A DNA stretch of 64,000 nucleotides. It comes from Amblyornis subalaris. Lineage: Eukaryota; Chordata; Aves; Passeriformes; Ptilonorhynchidae. The notes under the pieces are model-generated. The model had not been told where the DNA came from, did no database searches, and worked only from the letters and a program-made list of their open reading frames with translations. The translations under genes and the position numbers were made by a program. Each line of letters starts with the position of its first letter. The first letter of the stretch is position 1. Below, one piece after another: positions 1-12,014 of this stretch. The stretch covers positions 992,001-1,056,000 of the forward strand of contig JACAXG010000106.1 in the NCBI GenBank assembly GCA_018881555.1. Reading direction: 5' to 3'.

Positions 1-1
1 C

Positions 2-190
2 AGTGAAGGGATGCTGTTTCACCTACATAATGGGCTTCTTCCCTTCTTTCCTTCTTTCTTGCCTTCCCAGGGCACAGTTTTACTAGGATTTGGTCCTACT
101 CCTGAGGAGCTGCGCCTCTGCTTTCAAAGGGTGAAGGAGGAAGCAGCATGGGCTTTATCCACAATAGCAGAGGCCAGAATAAGCAGTTGA
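2..190 (+). other. possible terminal-exon reading frame, open to the left edge
   Basis: One frame is open from base 2 to a TGA at 188-190, with an ATG at 11 (59 codons from it). If the acceptor at about 70 is real, the exonic part would be residues encoded from base 71, ending in a helix-prone acidic/basic stretch with the motif PTPEEL and then RVKEEAAWALS. AATAAA occurs downstream at about 485-490 and could act as a poly(A) signal. I recognise no family. A frame this short arises by chance often in 64 kb, and most of the supposed gene would lie outside the window, so I do not call it a gene. Confidence 0.12.
27..71 (+). other. splice-acceptor-like pyrimidine tract
   Basis: Bases 35-69 are almost pure C/T, with one G near 61, and end in CAG followed by G. 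This is the layout of a vertebrate 3' splice site. A CCTACAT just upstream could serve as a branch point. CT-rich simple sequence can look the same, so use of the site is unproven. Confidence 0.25.
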
Positions 191-1399
191 AAGTTATATC
201 CTAGTGCTACCTGATATATGCACAGTTTCTCCCTCAAAGCCAAGCAAGCCCTGAATTCATTACAATATCATGAGCTTTAAATAAATTAACACCCAGCTTG
301 TGTCAGGACTCTCTGCGTGCTGAGCAATTTGCATTCTGTGCTTCCACGGATGTTTCTTCTTTGCAACTCTCCTGTTGGCAGAAATCAAATCAGGACACGA
401 AAGATTGCACCTAATTCTAATTCTTTACATCTTTTCCTCAAGCTGTACTTAAAACTAATATGAAAATTGTAAATTGAAGTTTTAATAAAAGTTTATATTA
501 GGGCAGAAATTAAATTAAGCAAGCGTGACAGAACGCCCATCGGATTGGACTGAACTTGGCCATCCTAATGGCCTGGGTTAATGATCAGTTCCCCCTCTCC
601 CCAGGCAGCCTGGGTCATGCTCTGAGAATCACAAAGAGTTTGTGACTCTCCAGCAGCACAGAAATCACAAAAATTCAGCCCAGTGATGAATGCTGGAGTA
701 TCAATGTCACTGCAGACACTCGGTCCATTCCTGCAGCACACTTTGGTGCAGCCTCAGTGTGAGAAGTACATCTTCCTCTTTCAACCAGCAGTATTTGCTC
801 ACAAAGCAGCCCTGGAACACTCCAGTTGTGATTCAGAACTGAACACANCTTGCTGAAGAATTTTTGTATTTATTGCACTCAGAACTTTCCATTTCAAATG
901 TTTTTTTCCTTGCTGCACCAACTCAGTGCAGACTTGCAGAGAAGAGAGAAAAAAATGCGTGAAGGGTTTTTTACCTGCAGCTCCCTTTATGCATCCCACA
1001 CTTTGCATGCATGCACAAGCNCATTGATCCTCTGTTTCTTAAACAGACAACCAAATTACCAAAGTACAAAATCACGCAGGTCAGTCTCAGTGTTCTGATG
1101 CCTCATCAGGGATATCATGCCCAGCGCTTTACTGATGAAAGAATCACAACTCTCCAAAAAGAAAGAAAAGCCTTCAATTATTCCTAATTTTGGGGACAAA
1201 AGTGGTACAAACCTCTCTTGCACATTAAAATAAGAAAGGTATTTAGTGTGAACACTGGTTTCACAGACAGCCCTGTTTCCTATTGCATCATGATCCGTGT
1301 GTGCTGGGTGTTCCTCCTGCCCCTCCAGCTTCCACCTGTCAGTGGTAAATTCGGAAAGGAAGGTGCTTTTGTATGCCCTGCCCCCCTCCTTCAATAGCT
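191..1399. other. non-coding stretch, nothing recognised
   Basis: AT-leaning unique sequence with two single N bases. Short frames overlap on both strands near 850-1390 without any domain. An AATAAA at 485-490 is the only named signal seen. Confidence 0.7.
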
Positions 1400-1485
1400 A
1401 TAGAACCATAGAATATCCAGAGTTGGAAGGGATCCACAAGGATCATGGAGTCCAACTCCTGAACAGTCCCTGAATGGAACAACTG
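1400..1485 (-). mobile_element. CR1 LINE fragment (3' end)
   Basis: The left end reads ATAGAACCATAGAATATCC, the reverse complement of the CR1 tail. It continues as the usual 'GTTGGAAGGGATCCACAAGG' block and the 'GAGTCCAACTCCTG' block. The element therefore lies on the minus strand, cut off on its 5' side near 1485. This type of 3' end belongs to an older CR1 group than the copies at 13.7, 20.8 and 40.1 kb; that dating is inference. Confidence 0.85.
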
Positions 1486-4400
1486 CCGATTCTTGGTAAA
1501 ATNCTGCTACTATCAACAAAGTTCTCCCATGGCACTAAAATATCTCCTTGATCATTAAGTCCTGAGGTTTTGGAGAAACATGTCCTGATTTATCTTAGTT
1601 TGAATTTAATTGAATTCAGTTATTTATAAACTCTGCTACCTTCTACCCTGATCACACTACTGTACCACGGTCTGTTGATTAAAGATCCGTCTATTGCATA
1701 GCAAGGTCATCTCACCCACGGAAGCTGTTTATGTATGGGATGCAAGCTCAGGGCATATTGATCCATAGGATGAAAAGAGATCATAGGGCAAAATGCCCTG
1801 ACTATTTTTAGTTGGGTTAATTTTTTTTCCCCGCTATCAGATNAAAGGAGACGACTCCTTTAATGCATTGCGCTGGCTCCCTTCCTTTTCAAAGCAAAAG
1901 CCGTATATGTCTGTATGTGCTGAAGCTTCCCTGGCGCTTTTGTTCTACTCCANGCTTTGCATTAGTGACACCACGAGAGGATCTGAGTGCTGGCCATGAG
2001 GTCACATTGCTGGCCCACGCTCAGGAGCTCTGAAATCACCAGGGTGCCAAGGGGACCTCAGGACACCAAACACCAACGTCCGAAACGCCTGACCCATCCA
2101 GCACCACTCTTCTTGTGAACCTCTGACATGGGGTTTTCACGGCTACAAAGTCCAGCACCGTGGTGAAACAACAGCAAGCATTTCCAGCCCCTCACACATT
2201 CAGTGCTGGACGTTCAGGGATGGCTCAGCTCGTGATGTTTAAATTGTAGCTAAAAACTATTTGCAAAAGCTACTCAACCATAGGGTGAAGTCATCTAATG
2301 GGAAAAAAAGTATATTTAGGAAAAAAAAGCTTCAGCTGTCCCATTTACCTTCTGTTTGCAAATAAAAAAACACTTCAATTTATTTGCTGAAGCATTTCCA
2401 TAAAATATTAAAAGAACCACTAGCATCAATTTTTCTCCTATTGCATAAAAAAATTTGCAACTTTATACAACTCCAGTTAGAAAGCTTTTATTGCATTTAT
2501 TTCCATAAGATAAAATCAGAATCTGCTCTCTTTTACAAATCTGATTGCTTTTGCCTTCTGGTCTGCTTTATCTCTTTAATGTTTATTCTTCCAGTCAGCA
2601 CTTTGCAGTGCTGATTACTTCAGCCTTTTTTTCCCCATTAGACAAAACTTTTTCCCAAGTCACAAGCTCTGAGCTGGGCTTGGCTCTAGTATGAGCTTTC
2701 ACCTGCATTACAGGGCTGTGCTGCCTTCTGCTCACAAGGAATCTGTTTCTGAAATACCTCACCCTATGTCTCACTCACACAGCAGCATTGCCACTTTTCT
2801 CTCTTGTGTTTGAACATCATTTAGATTTGATGGGCAGCAGAGAGACCAATCCCCCAGCCAGACATGTTCGGGGCAGGAGCTGAGGCTCCATGGTTCCCAT
2901 GTGACAGGACACAGGTGCTGNGTTTGGGACAGGGGGGTTTAAGAAGAGGATTGTCAGCACAGTGTGACTGAACACTTTGTTTGAGGAATTTCACCAATCC
3001 CATCATGTCCTGTTTTTCCAACTCCAGTTACCTGCCTGCTTGGGGTTAAGTCTTTGCCCCCTCAAGCCCTGTCCTGCTTCTTATGAAGCCACCAGCTGAA
3101 AATAGCCTGAAAAAATGATCCTTGGGAGCAGCTCTGCCACGAATCAGTCAGAAGGAAGAGATACAGAGAAACTTCCAGGTGGAGGAACGCAGAGAGATTG
3201 TCATGTCAGCCCTGGGGCTGAGCTGTTTCCAGGCTTTCAGGCAGCTAATGCTGAAGAAGTTTGTTGCAGATATTGTTTTATGCTCTGCAGAAAACCCAGC
3301 AGAGGTTTAGATCTCCTGTGAGCACCCTGGTTTAGAGAAGCAGTAAATACTGTTTGAACCTGCACAAAGAAAGAAGTAAAAGAGGAATGACTTATCAACT
3401 CTGCTGAGTACCTCAGTATTTCAGTCCGGGGATGGGTGATGCGGAGCTGAAGATGCCATTGCCTTCCTACTAGAGGCTGCTTGCAAATGCTCTGTGCCTT
3501 GGGAAAAAGAAAACCCCANCACTTTCCCACAACCTGTGTCCATCTAGAGCCCTGAGCACANGAAAAAAAGACTGAAATTGTGTTCAGCACAACTTCACAC
3601 ATAAAACATATGCACATTTTCTGCTCTGGAAGATGCAAAGCAGAACTCCTCTTCCTATTTGTCCTGAACTTTATCTATTGCNGCTATTTAGGGAAACTCT
3701 TTCCATGATGAAAGGTTAATTGTTTTTTCTGTTATTAGCCCAAATTATATTATAAAAGTTCTCGAGATGTTAAGAATTAAACCATCTGTGCTTTTCAGGC
3801 TTATGCCAACCCACTGCTCTCTCTGCTTGAGGGGGGGAGGAGGATTTGGGAACTACTGTCTGATCTTTGTAAAGCCTGTGGGAAAAAGGCTGGAGATGGA
3901 TGAAGTGGCTGGTGCCCACTCAGCAGACACAGAGGGGACTGGTGGTACTCGATGGCAATCAGAGGGGTCCCCAAGTTGTGGTAACTGCTCTAGGAAGGGG
4001 CTAAGACAAAAGTAAGGAATAAGAAACCTTCTGTCATGCTGCAAGTCTCTGAAACGACAAGAGGCACTACAGAGGAGCTCACTTTGTTTTGTGAGTATAA
4101 AAATACCTGGCATTAAGCAGCTGAGCATGCACAAAGGGAAAGTCAAAGAGCATTTCAAATGCTCTGCTAAGTTATGTACAGCAGAGCCTTCTGCATTCAT
4201 TACAGGACACCTCTTCCCAAGCATCTGCTTATTAGTATAATGACTCTTTAAGTCATTAAAACCCCCAGAGAACAATCCAAGTACATGGCTCCCCTTGCAC
4301 CTGCAGTGTTAAAATCACGTAGCCTGTGTATATGCAGTATCAAAGCTCTCCCTGAATATCTCAGAAATCATCCCTTGCATCACACAGCCAGTGATCTCAG

Positions 4401-6451
4401 TGCAGAAGAAACACAATCTCTGAAGGATGTTTTCGTTTGTTTCCATTTTCTCCTTTGTGTGTGTTAGAGCTGCTGCTTCCAGATGGAACACACAGAGTCG
4501 TGTTTGACTTTCTGTGAGCTTGACTTTGAAGCTCCCATTCATNCAACAGCCTTACAGAGGGGAAAAAAAATCACTTTGACAAAATTATGCATAAGCAAAT
4601 TGAAACAAATAGAGGGACGTGGTGAATTGTACCTCAACGGCCCACGACGCTTTGACAGAATCAAATTTACCTACATCCTGTTGTTCAGAAAAGCTCCATT
4701 GCCATTATTCTCTGTATTTCTGCCTCTCAGCCCAACTTTGAGCCAGAAGGGATGAGACAATTGAAACACACAGTGTTTCAGTATGCAGCTGGATTAGGCT
4801 GCAGCACATTTAGGAGGCAGATGAACTCAACGGCAGAGGCAGAGAGGGGTCCAGGATTTGTGCAGGAATTCGGGGTGAGCTGTGGAAATGCTCTGAGCTC
4901 TGCTTTGCTGGTCCTTCTTAGTGGGGAAGGTCCTCCTGTCACGGTGAATCTGGGTGAGGCTGCTCAGTGAGGCTGCCACGACTGGATGTGTTTGTAGGCA
5001 TGTGATTTAGAAAAAACAGTCAGGGATCAGCTTCTGAGCAATTCAGCCAAATTCCCCCAGCAAAAATCCGCTAAAATAGGAGCCTCTAATCTTTCTGATA
5101 ATTGCAGAATGAAAAATAGATATGTTTTCTGCTGCAGATTGTGCCAGAACTTGCAATCTGTTCATAAACAGCATAAAGTCATAGGATGGGAAGTTCTGTT
5201 ATTGTCTCTGCATTGCCCTCTTTCTGTCATAACATTTCCGAACCACTATGAATTTACTAAACACTAAATTCCTGCTCCTCTATTACCATCCATAAAGAGC
5301 TTAGCTTCATTATGCAACTGTAATTTTGCTTAATTTTTTGAGACTTCAACATAATTTTCTTCATGCAGAATAAGAGAAGTTATTGAAAATGACAACATCT
5401 TAGTTAGGTTGAATGAGCTTATCTCAATCACTCTGCTAGAATTGTAATTTTTGTTGCCTAAAGTGAAAACCTACCTAGTTTCTGTCTAAATTCAAAAGGA
5501 AGGAACACTTACTCTTGGTTTCACGTATGGATTTTAGGTAAAATAATGAAACGTTATAGACATGCTCAGATCTTTTCAAATTTAATTTGTGTATGAGCTT
5601 ATGTATGGAGTAGTATAAGCAAAAATAACTTTATGTACATCTTCTAGCAACTTCTAGGAAAACTTGCAAGTGTTTTTGGAGAAAAAACAAATCTCCACTG
5701 TTTCAAAAAAATATTTATTGTAATCAGCTTCTGTTATTTTTCACATAAGCCTGGGGCTGACCCAGCTCATTTGAGGGCGATGGTCTGGGTACACAGGGCA
5801 CGGTGACAAGGATGAGAGTGTCTTGATCCATCTTTTGGCCAGTTCTGCAGGAGCCACAATTCAGTCTGCCTTGGTCTGCAGGATGTTTTTAAGGTCTTTT
5901 ATGAATGCTCCATGCCACAGGTAGAGACAGCTCCTCTGTCACAGCCCAGGGTGTGGACTGGCCACAAAAANGACTGTGGTCTGGGTTTTGATTGAAACCT
6001 TGCCTTGAACCTTGAGCCTGCAGCTATGTCAAGCTTTGCTCATAAAGATAGGCATGAGCTGATTAACACAGGCACCTCAGAGTGCCAGTGGAGTGATGTT
6101 TATGGGAGAGAGCCTGCCACGAGCGGTGCTGCACGAGCACCCTGCAAGCCTGTACATCTTCCCAAAATCTCGGTGCGGTGTTATTAAACACTCGCCTTCC
6201 CCAGAGCAATTCGGCAGCACAGGGCATTTGTCAAAGTGGGATGGGCTTCAGCCAAACAAGTTGCCTCTCAAGCTGGGAAACTTTCCCCGAGCTGTGCTGG
6301 GGACATTGAGGTCAATCCCTCAACTCCTCGCAGTGGTGACCACCTCACCTGCCACTGCTGGAACCCAAAAACACAGCGAGTCATTTCAGCAACCAACACA
6401 CCCAGTTACAGGGAGCTGACACCTCAGGGAGAAGCTGGGTTTTAATGTAAT
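1486..6451. other. long non-coding stretch
   Basis: No gene, RNA gene or transposon recognised. It contains an interrupted inverted repeat at 2329-2393, a short G-rich run near 3829-3845 and scattered single Ns. The frames at 3115-3321, 3237-3638 and 3853-4275 are overlapping, antisense to one another and without domains, which fits chance. Confidence 0.7.
2329..2393. repeat. interrupted inverted repeat
   Basis: The right arm, 2379-2393 (TTTATTTGCTGAAGC), is continuous. Its complement on the left is split: GCTTCAGC at 2329-2336 and GCAAATAAA at 2358-2366, with about 21 bases between them. It could fold as a hairpin with one large bulge. AT-rich sequence makes partial coincidences likely. Confidence 0.4.
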
Positions 6452-6495
6452 GCAGTGTAAGGATAATAAAGGATTCCTCCTTTATTATCCACTGC
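6452..6495. repeat. perfect 13-bp hairpin with extended stem
   Basis: GGATAATAAAGGA (6461-6473) is followed by the 4-base loop TTCC (6474-6477) and the exact reverse complement (6478-6490). GCAGT (6452-6456) pairs with ACTGC (6491-6495) across a 4-base bulge on the left side, giving 18 pairs in 44 bases. No run of T follows and no known RNA family is recognised. It could be a small inverted-repeat transposon remnant or an RNA hairpin. Confidence 0.75.
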
Positions 6496-9379
6496 TGACA
6501 ACCAGTACAGGGAAGTGGAATTTTGTTTCTTAAAAGCACTCTGTTCCTGATACTTTCCCCCAAGTCTTTTTATTAGGAGCTACGATTGCTCATTCATTAT
6601 CATCCCCACAGCACAAGGCAGCACAAGCAAATATCAGCTTTTTGGAACACATACATGTGCAATGTCCTAACAATTCCCAGTGAATAAAGGGAAATGCTGA
6701 AAACATGTTTCATAAACAGGGTATTCCCCAAAGTCTTAATGGTTGTCATTTTAGTTTTAACTTGTCCATTAGCAGCTCTTAAAAACTCCTGTGGCTTCAT
6801 ATGCAAAAAGCCTGCAAATGTGTCTCCACAGACAAAATGCTAAAACATTTTGAGCTCGGAAAGAGTCAGAAAGGCAAAAGAGTCACATTCTACAGTGCCA
6901 GCCTTTCCATTTGTGCATGTTCACTTTGCTTATAGGACAACATGAGTTTCAGGGCAAAAGGAAAGAGCAAGAAAGACTAAAAGTAGGCTGAGATGTACAA
7001 AGCAAGATAAACCACTTCAGTCTAATGAAGCCAGTTGAAAACTTGGGAACTCTTACAAAAAAGAGTCAAATGAAGCCAAACTGTTGCTCTCAGACTCTCT
7101 ATGCTTGGCATGCCTTTCCCCGCCTCGTCTCCCAGTGGTTTTTAATCTATCAGACTAGATAAGCACTGCTTCCCTGTCTTTAATATATCTTTATTTTTTC
7201 TNCTGAAAAAGACAGACAATATATTGTGAGTAAGTAAAGTCTAGAATTTTAACTCCACTCGTCTGCTCTGGTTTTTGAGCTAATGTATTTTGTGTGAGTA
7301 TCATCTATGACTACGCTGGTAGATTGAGACAAATGACTCTGAGAGCCAACAGAAGGGCTGGATATTGGACCTTCTTTTTCTGTCCCTTGCATCTCTTCAG
7401 AGTTCCCCTGAAAATGTGGCAAGAGCTAATTTAAGTGTCTGTAACACACTAGGTTATGTGCAAGGCTGCTCTCCTGCACACTCCTCGAACCTCACAGGGT
7501 GGGCAGAGACACTTTGATGTCCTCTGCAATTATTTTGACTGCCTTATAAAAAATTGCTACACTGCAGGAATGCAAGCTTGGCCTCTCAAGTCCATTATGC
7601 TTTGAGTGGAACAGTTGCCAGCGGTCAGAATTTGCAAGCAATTAATATAAAGCACTGCGAGGTTCGAGATACCATTACTCTTCCTTCATTAGCCTTAAAA
7701 ACTTGCCTTTGACAAGGCTGTGGTTGGCAAAATCTGACTTTTAAGAGCTTCTACAGTCCACAATTTAAACTTTTATTATGTTGCTCCAAAGTGCATATTA
7801 CAGAGACAATACATCCATAACAGGGAGCATCCTAGGATCCTGAAAGGGTTACTGAGTGAGCGTGGGGCTTCGCAGGCTGCATGGCAAAACCCAACAAGTG
7901 TAATTAAGACAATCCTGGAATATTGTGCTGGTAGGACATACAAATCTGCCATCTCAGAGAGATGGATGGTTCTGAAGAGACTAGATGAAACCTTCAAAGG
8001 TAAAAACTTAAATAAATATGCCTCTTAGTATTTTCCGTATATATTTTATATATATTCCTATATAGAGAGTAGAGTTTCACTTAAATGAGTCCATCATTAC
8101 CGATACAGAAAAATGCCCTGGGAAGAAAAGCAGGAAAGCACAGAGAACAAACACTTGTCCATTATCCACCCCCATCCCAAGCAGTGGCTGGAACAGATAA
8201 AAGCAGCAAAAGATGCCAATATTTCATGCCACGTTCACCCCCAGCTTGTAATTCTGGGACTATTATACTTGCTATGTTCTTGTTAACCTTCTAGAACCAG
8301 TATGTCATGATTAATTATTAATGAAGATTGGTTAAAATATGTCCTTTGGGGAGTACAAATACTCTAAAAACTCCATTCCAGTCAGCACACTCCTACTTTG
8401 AAGTACATGGATATTTACGACAAGAATTTATGGTACAATTTATAGGTCACCTTGCAAATGGATATACTAGATTTCATTAGTTTATTTTTATTAAGTAATG
8501 AAGGCATAGGTTTCAACAGATAGCACAAGCGGCACTGTAGCAATGGTCAGTCACTATGTCGGTGTCAATATTCATCAGGTCTCGTGTCTCACAGAAAGGT
8601 GCTGCAGACCCACAAGGAAAACAAATGGATAACAGCTAGTTGAGAAATCTGCATTTATTCCCCAGCTGTTTACTTAAAGGAAGGTCTTCCTCAAAAGGAA
8701 AGCATAACACCCAGAGATTTGCAAATCAGAAGAATTCAAAGTCTTATTTATTTTTTGAACCACCAAGTAAAAGGCACCAAGGCTGCAAAGGCTGGCTCTG
8801 TGCACAGAGATGCAGAAGAGAGTATCAGGCAGAAAGAGTCAGGAGGAGTGAGCGAAATGCTGATTATTTGACTGACAACAGGGGTGACACTGATGTGTGA
8901 CCTTGAAATAATGTCCAGAAAGCTCAAATTGCTGAAAGAGCAGTGCAGAGCCTCTGAATGCTACAGTGAGTCTCTGTGCTGCTTCAGAACACAGTTATTG
9001 ACAGAGGAGAGCATTTTTACATGCAAAATTATTCCCTGCTCTTCTTCCTCAAAGACTTGATGAAAATCTGTGCTACTGCTTGAAACTTACCTACATCCAT
9101 CCTGGTGCTTCCTGACCCCACAGCCGATTCTGTCCCGTGTTTTCCTCTGCAACAAGTTTTTGCCTGTTAAACATGGTTTATTTACTTTATTTAAACTAAC
9201 CCAGCGATGGTCTAGCGGTGTTCATCATTACCAAGTGACAGCTCATCCCAATTCCTCACTACCTTTCCCAAAGACACTGAGGTGCTTTGCAGATTTTGCC
9301 AGCAGGCATCACTGGATCGCTGGAACGCAGCGCCCATGGAGAGCAGCTTGAACTGGCACAGCAACACTGTGCAACGCTG
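6496..9379. other. non-coding stretch, nothing recognised
   Basis: AT-rich unique sequence. A short TA-rich patch lies at about 8037-8066. The block 7830-8000 has a faint transposon feel but matches no element I can name. Confidence 0.7.

Positions 9380-9421
<42 letters not shown>
9380..9421. repeat. (CAA)13 microsatellite
   Basis: Thirteen uninterrupted CAA units run from 9381, ending in CAG. Pure trinucleotide runs of this length are usually length-polymorphic. Depending on frame the run would encode Gln, Asn or Thr on the plus strand and Leu, Cys or Val on the minus strand, but no surrounding frame looks coding. Confidence 0.97.
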
Positions 9422-9765
9422 GCCTGAGCACACTCCTGATGGCTCTACACAGGCAGAACAACAGCAGGAGTTATTTTTGGATTACCTCTGCAAATATGTT
9501 TGTATTATTATGTCCTCCTTTGAGGTGCAGATAGATTATGATCAAAGACAGTGTCGGGCGATTTCTGCCTTTATCCAGGTTTCCATTTCATCACTTATAA
9601 TAGAGATGTCCATTTGTCCACAGTTGAACAGGGTTTTGTTGAATCACACTAAGGCTGATCAAACCTAGTCTGCAGAGAAGTATTACAGATAATAGATCAC
9701 TGCCTCCTTCCCCATCCCTGAAGAACTTGATGTTTGAGATAAGAGATTCTCCTCATCTCATCTTA
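9422..9765. other. non-coding spacer
   Basis: Unique sequence between the CAA microsatellite and the MIR-like relic. Nothing recognised. Confidence 0.65.
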
Positions 9766-9972
9766 ATAATACTTAGCACTTTACAAGCTCTGCTTCAAAG
9801 CGTTACACAGACATGAATTGTCACAAAGCCCCAGTGAGACAGCAAGGCATTATCTTCATGTAAAAGATTTTGAAAAAATATATATATAACCCAGACCCAG
9901 TGAGCTTTAGTGGCATCTCATGATGGACAGAAACTCCAGGTCAGAGCTGGAATTAGATCGCGGTGCTTCTTC
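9766..9972 (+). mobile_element. MIR-like SINE relic
   Basis: In order it shows a 'TACTTAGCACTTTACAAG' block, a degraded 'TCACAAAGCCCCAGTGAGACAG' area, an oligo-A/'TTTTGAAAA' area in place of the 'ACAGATGAGGAAACTGAG' core, and a 'GTCAGAGCTGGAATTAGA' block. These correspond in order to the MIR consensus (element-specific right half, plus orientation). MIR-type SINEs predate the bird/mammal split, so strong decay is expected. Identification is by eye from remembered consensus. Confidence 0.55.
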
Positions 9973-11226
9973 GCTTTATCTTTAATCTCTAAATATAATT
10001 TTACCCCATCTGCCTCCTCTGGATATTAAGTATTTATAGAAGTATTGTCTCCTCCTCCCTCTACCCAGATTCTTCATTTTCAACATTACCAGCANGATAA
10101 TTACACAAAATTGAACTATTAGCACCAATTTCTATACAAATCTATAAACTGTGAAGCATGGCCTCAGTGTCACGTTGTCTAGAAGAAGAAAAGGGCATGA
10201 TTTAATTGAATATGACTTTTCTTCTTTATCTAATTCATTTTGTAACAACCTCATGGCACTGGTAATATTTCTTCTCTCTAATAGGTGGACAAAGTGCCGA
10301 GTCCTCTGATCCCATCCCTGTTGTTCTCCCCTCTTGCAGCAGTAACGTCTTATAGGATTGAGGCTGCCCAGCCCAACCAGACAGGCAGTCCTCAGGAACT
10401 GGAAGCAATCAGAGGAGATCCAGGCTCTCATTCCCACAGCTGGCCCAGTTGGCAGCATCTTGCACCTGGTGCCCTGCCTTGGCCACCGAATTTATTGGCA
10501 GTAGGGAAGAGAGCAACAGGATGATACAATTCCCCAGCCATCTGGCTATGGTGCCGATTTTCTTAACCTTGTGTATGCTAAATGGCATAATAAATTTTGA
10601 AATAAGACTGTGAGAAGGCTCAGGGGATCCTTTATGGTGACAGGATGAGTCTCTTATAAACAAACACGACCAGCCATGTCTCACATATCTCCACGTACCC
10701 GCACCCTGTTATTTCAGCTTTAGGTTTACCAGGTAAGCATCTCCTTGTGTAAACTTCTGTTGTGGCTGCTGTTGTGTAACCCTGCTCTGTGCACTCAGAG
10801 CTGCAGCTGTAAAATAAACACATCACTTTGGGAGCTGTAACCACATCATGTACAGAGAGCAGCCTTCTCAGGNAGTCAGGAAACTTGAAAGTAATTTCTG
10901 CTTTCCCCACTGATCTGACCCTATTACTTCAGCAGATGAGAAAGCAAGTGGAATGAATTCCCCTGCACGGTGAGACTCTTGTTTTGGGCCAGGGTAAGGT
11001 GGGAAGCTGTGCCCTGAATTGTTTTGACTCATCAGTGGCAGAGCCTGCTCACCAGGGGCCCTGCAGCATCCCTGGAGGTGTCACAGTGCCATGGTGCTCC
11101 TGGGCATGCATTTCCAAGCTGCCAGGGAGGTGCTCTCAGCACCACCAGCTCAGACATTGAGATCGTGGTAGGCAAGAGGCAGAGAGAGGTGAGAGAGAGA
11201 TTGGCACACCAGGACAAAGGGAGAAG
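9973..11226. other. non-coding stretch, nothing recognised
   Basis: Unique sequence, slightly GC-richer from 10,280 to 10,520 and from 11,030 to 11,220. Short frames on both strands overlap without domains. Confidence 0.65.
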
Positions 11227-11300
11227 GTTCTGGGTTTGTTTTAAACTCTGCCACTGACTTTGGCCTTGAGGAAATCACTTAATTCAACTCACTCCATCCC
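11227..11300 (-). mobile_element. MIR-like SINE relic
   Basis: 'CTCTGCCACTGACTT' followed by 'GGCCTTGAGGAAATCACTTAA' matches the reverse complement of the MIR segment that reads GTTAAGTGACTTGCCCAAGGTCA...AAGTGGCAGAG. Only about 75 bases are alignable by eye. The order and spacing fit, and the internal 'GCTGTGTGA' part is lost. Confidence 0.5.
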
Positions 11301-11910
11301 CTACCTCACACACTGATGAGCAGTTTGGGCTAAAAACTCACTTCTAACATTTGCCCACAACACTTTTGGCTGGTGCTTCTTAGAGTGACCTTAATGCTAA
11401 TAAACAACTTGTCTTCAGAGCAATGAACTGGAAAGAGAAGGAGGTGGAAGAAGTGGTCCCAGTCCCTCCCAGTGACTGTCTCAGTTCAGTTTCTGTACCC
11501 CACGACACACACCCTTCTGGGAAACCACCCAGAGCAGACAGGTCATTTTCTGAGAGGATTCTTCTAGAGCAACTGAAGGCAAAAAAAGAGCCTTCCATTC
11601 TTTTTACTACTCATTCAGTATTTTAATCTAAATAGAAAAGACCCAAAATCAGGGGCCAATGTCATTTAAAGTCACCCTCTTTTTGTGAAGTGCTTGGGTA
11701 TGGTCTTGCTCACTGCATCCTGTGAAGAACTGCTGGTCTCAACTTTCCTAATGAAAACATTTTGTTCTTTCCACCACACCACACAGGCCCTAAATTAATT
11801 CTGCATTGCAATTATATTTGTAAATTGTCTGAGTTAAGTTTGCAAACTGAACCATCTTACAGGGGAGGAAAAACACACATCTGCAAACCCAGGATTGTTC
11901 CATATGGATT

Positions 11911-11948
11911 TTTCCTTGTTTCTTTCTCTCTTTTTTTTTCTTTTTTGG
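11911..11948. repeat. T/C-rich low-complexity run
   Basis: Nearly pure pyrimidine run dominated by T. Simple sequence with no function inferred. Confidence 0.85.
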
Positions 11949-11996
11949 TTTTCATTATCGAATTCAAAGCTACTGTTCAATGCCGCAGTACTTCAC

Positions 11997-12014
11997 AATT
12001 AATTGCAATTAATT
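11997..12014. promoter_or_regulatory. 18-bp perfect palindrome with homeodomain-type half sites
   Basis: AATTAATTGCAATTAATT equals its own reverse complement. It contains TAAT and ATTA half sites separated by TGCA, a layout that paired-class or POU homeodomain dimers can bind. The central ATTGCAAT also resembles C/EBP half sites. Binding is inference. AT-rich DNA makes TAAT common, but an 18-base exact palindrome is not. Confidence 0.4.

Noticed and set aside
6210..6221. TTCGGCAGCACA, as at the start of U6 snRNA
   Set aside because: Only about 12 bases match. The sequence on both sides does not follow U6, so it is a coincidence.
7830..8000. Possible transposon interior
   Set aside because: Some phrases recall CR1 or other LINE text, but no ordered series of blocks could be matched, so no element is called.
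9212..9433. Minus-strand frame with a long cysteine run
   Set aside because: The run is only the translation of the CAA microsatellite. Nothing around it looks coding.
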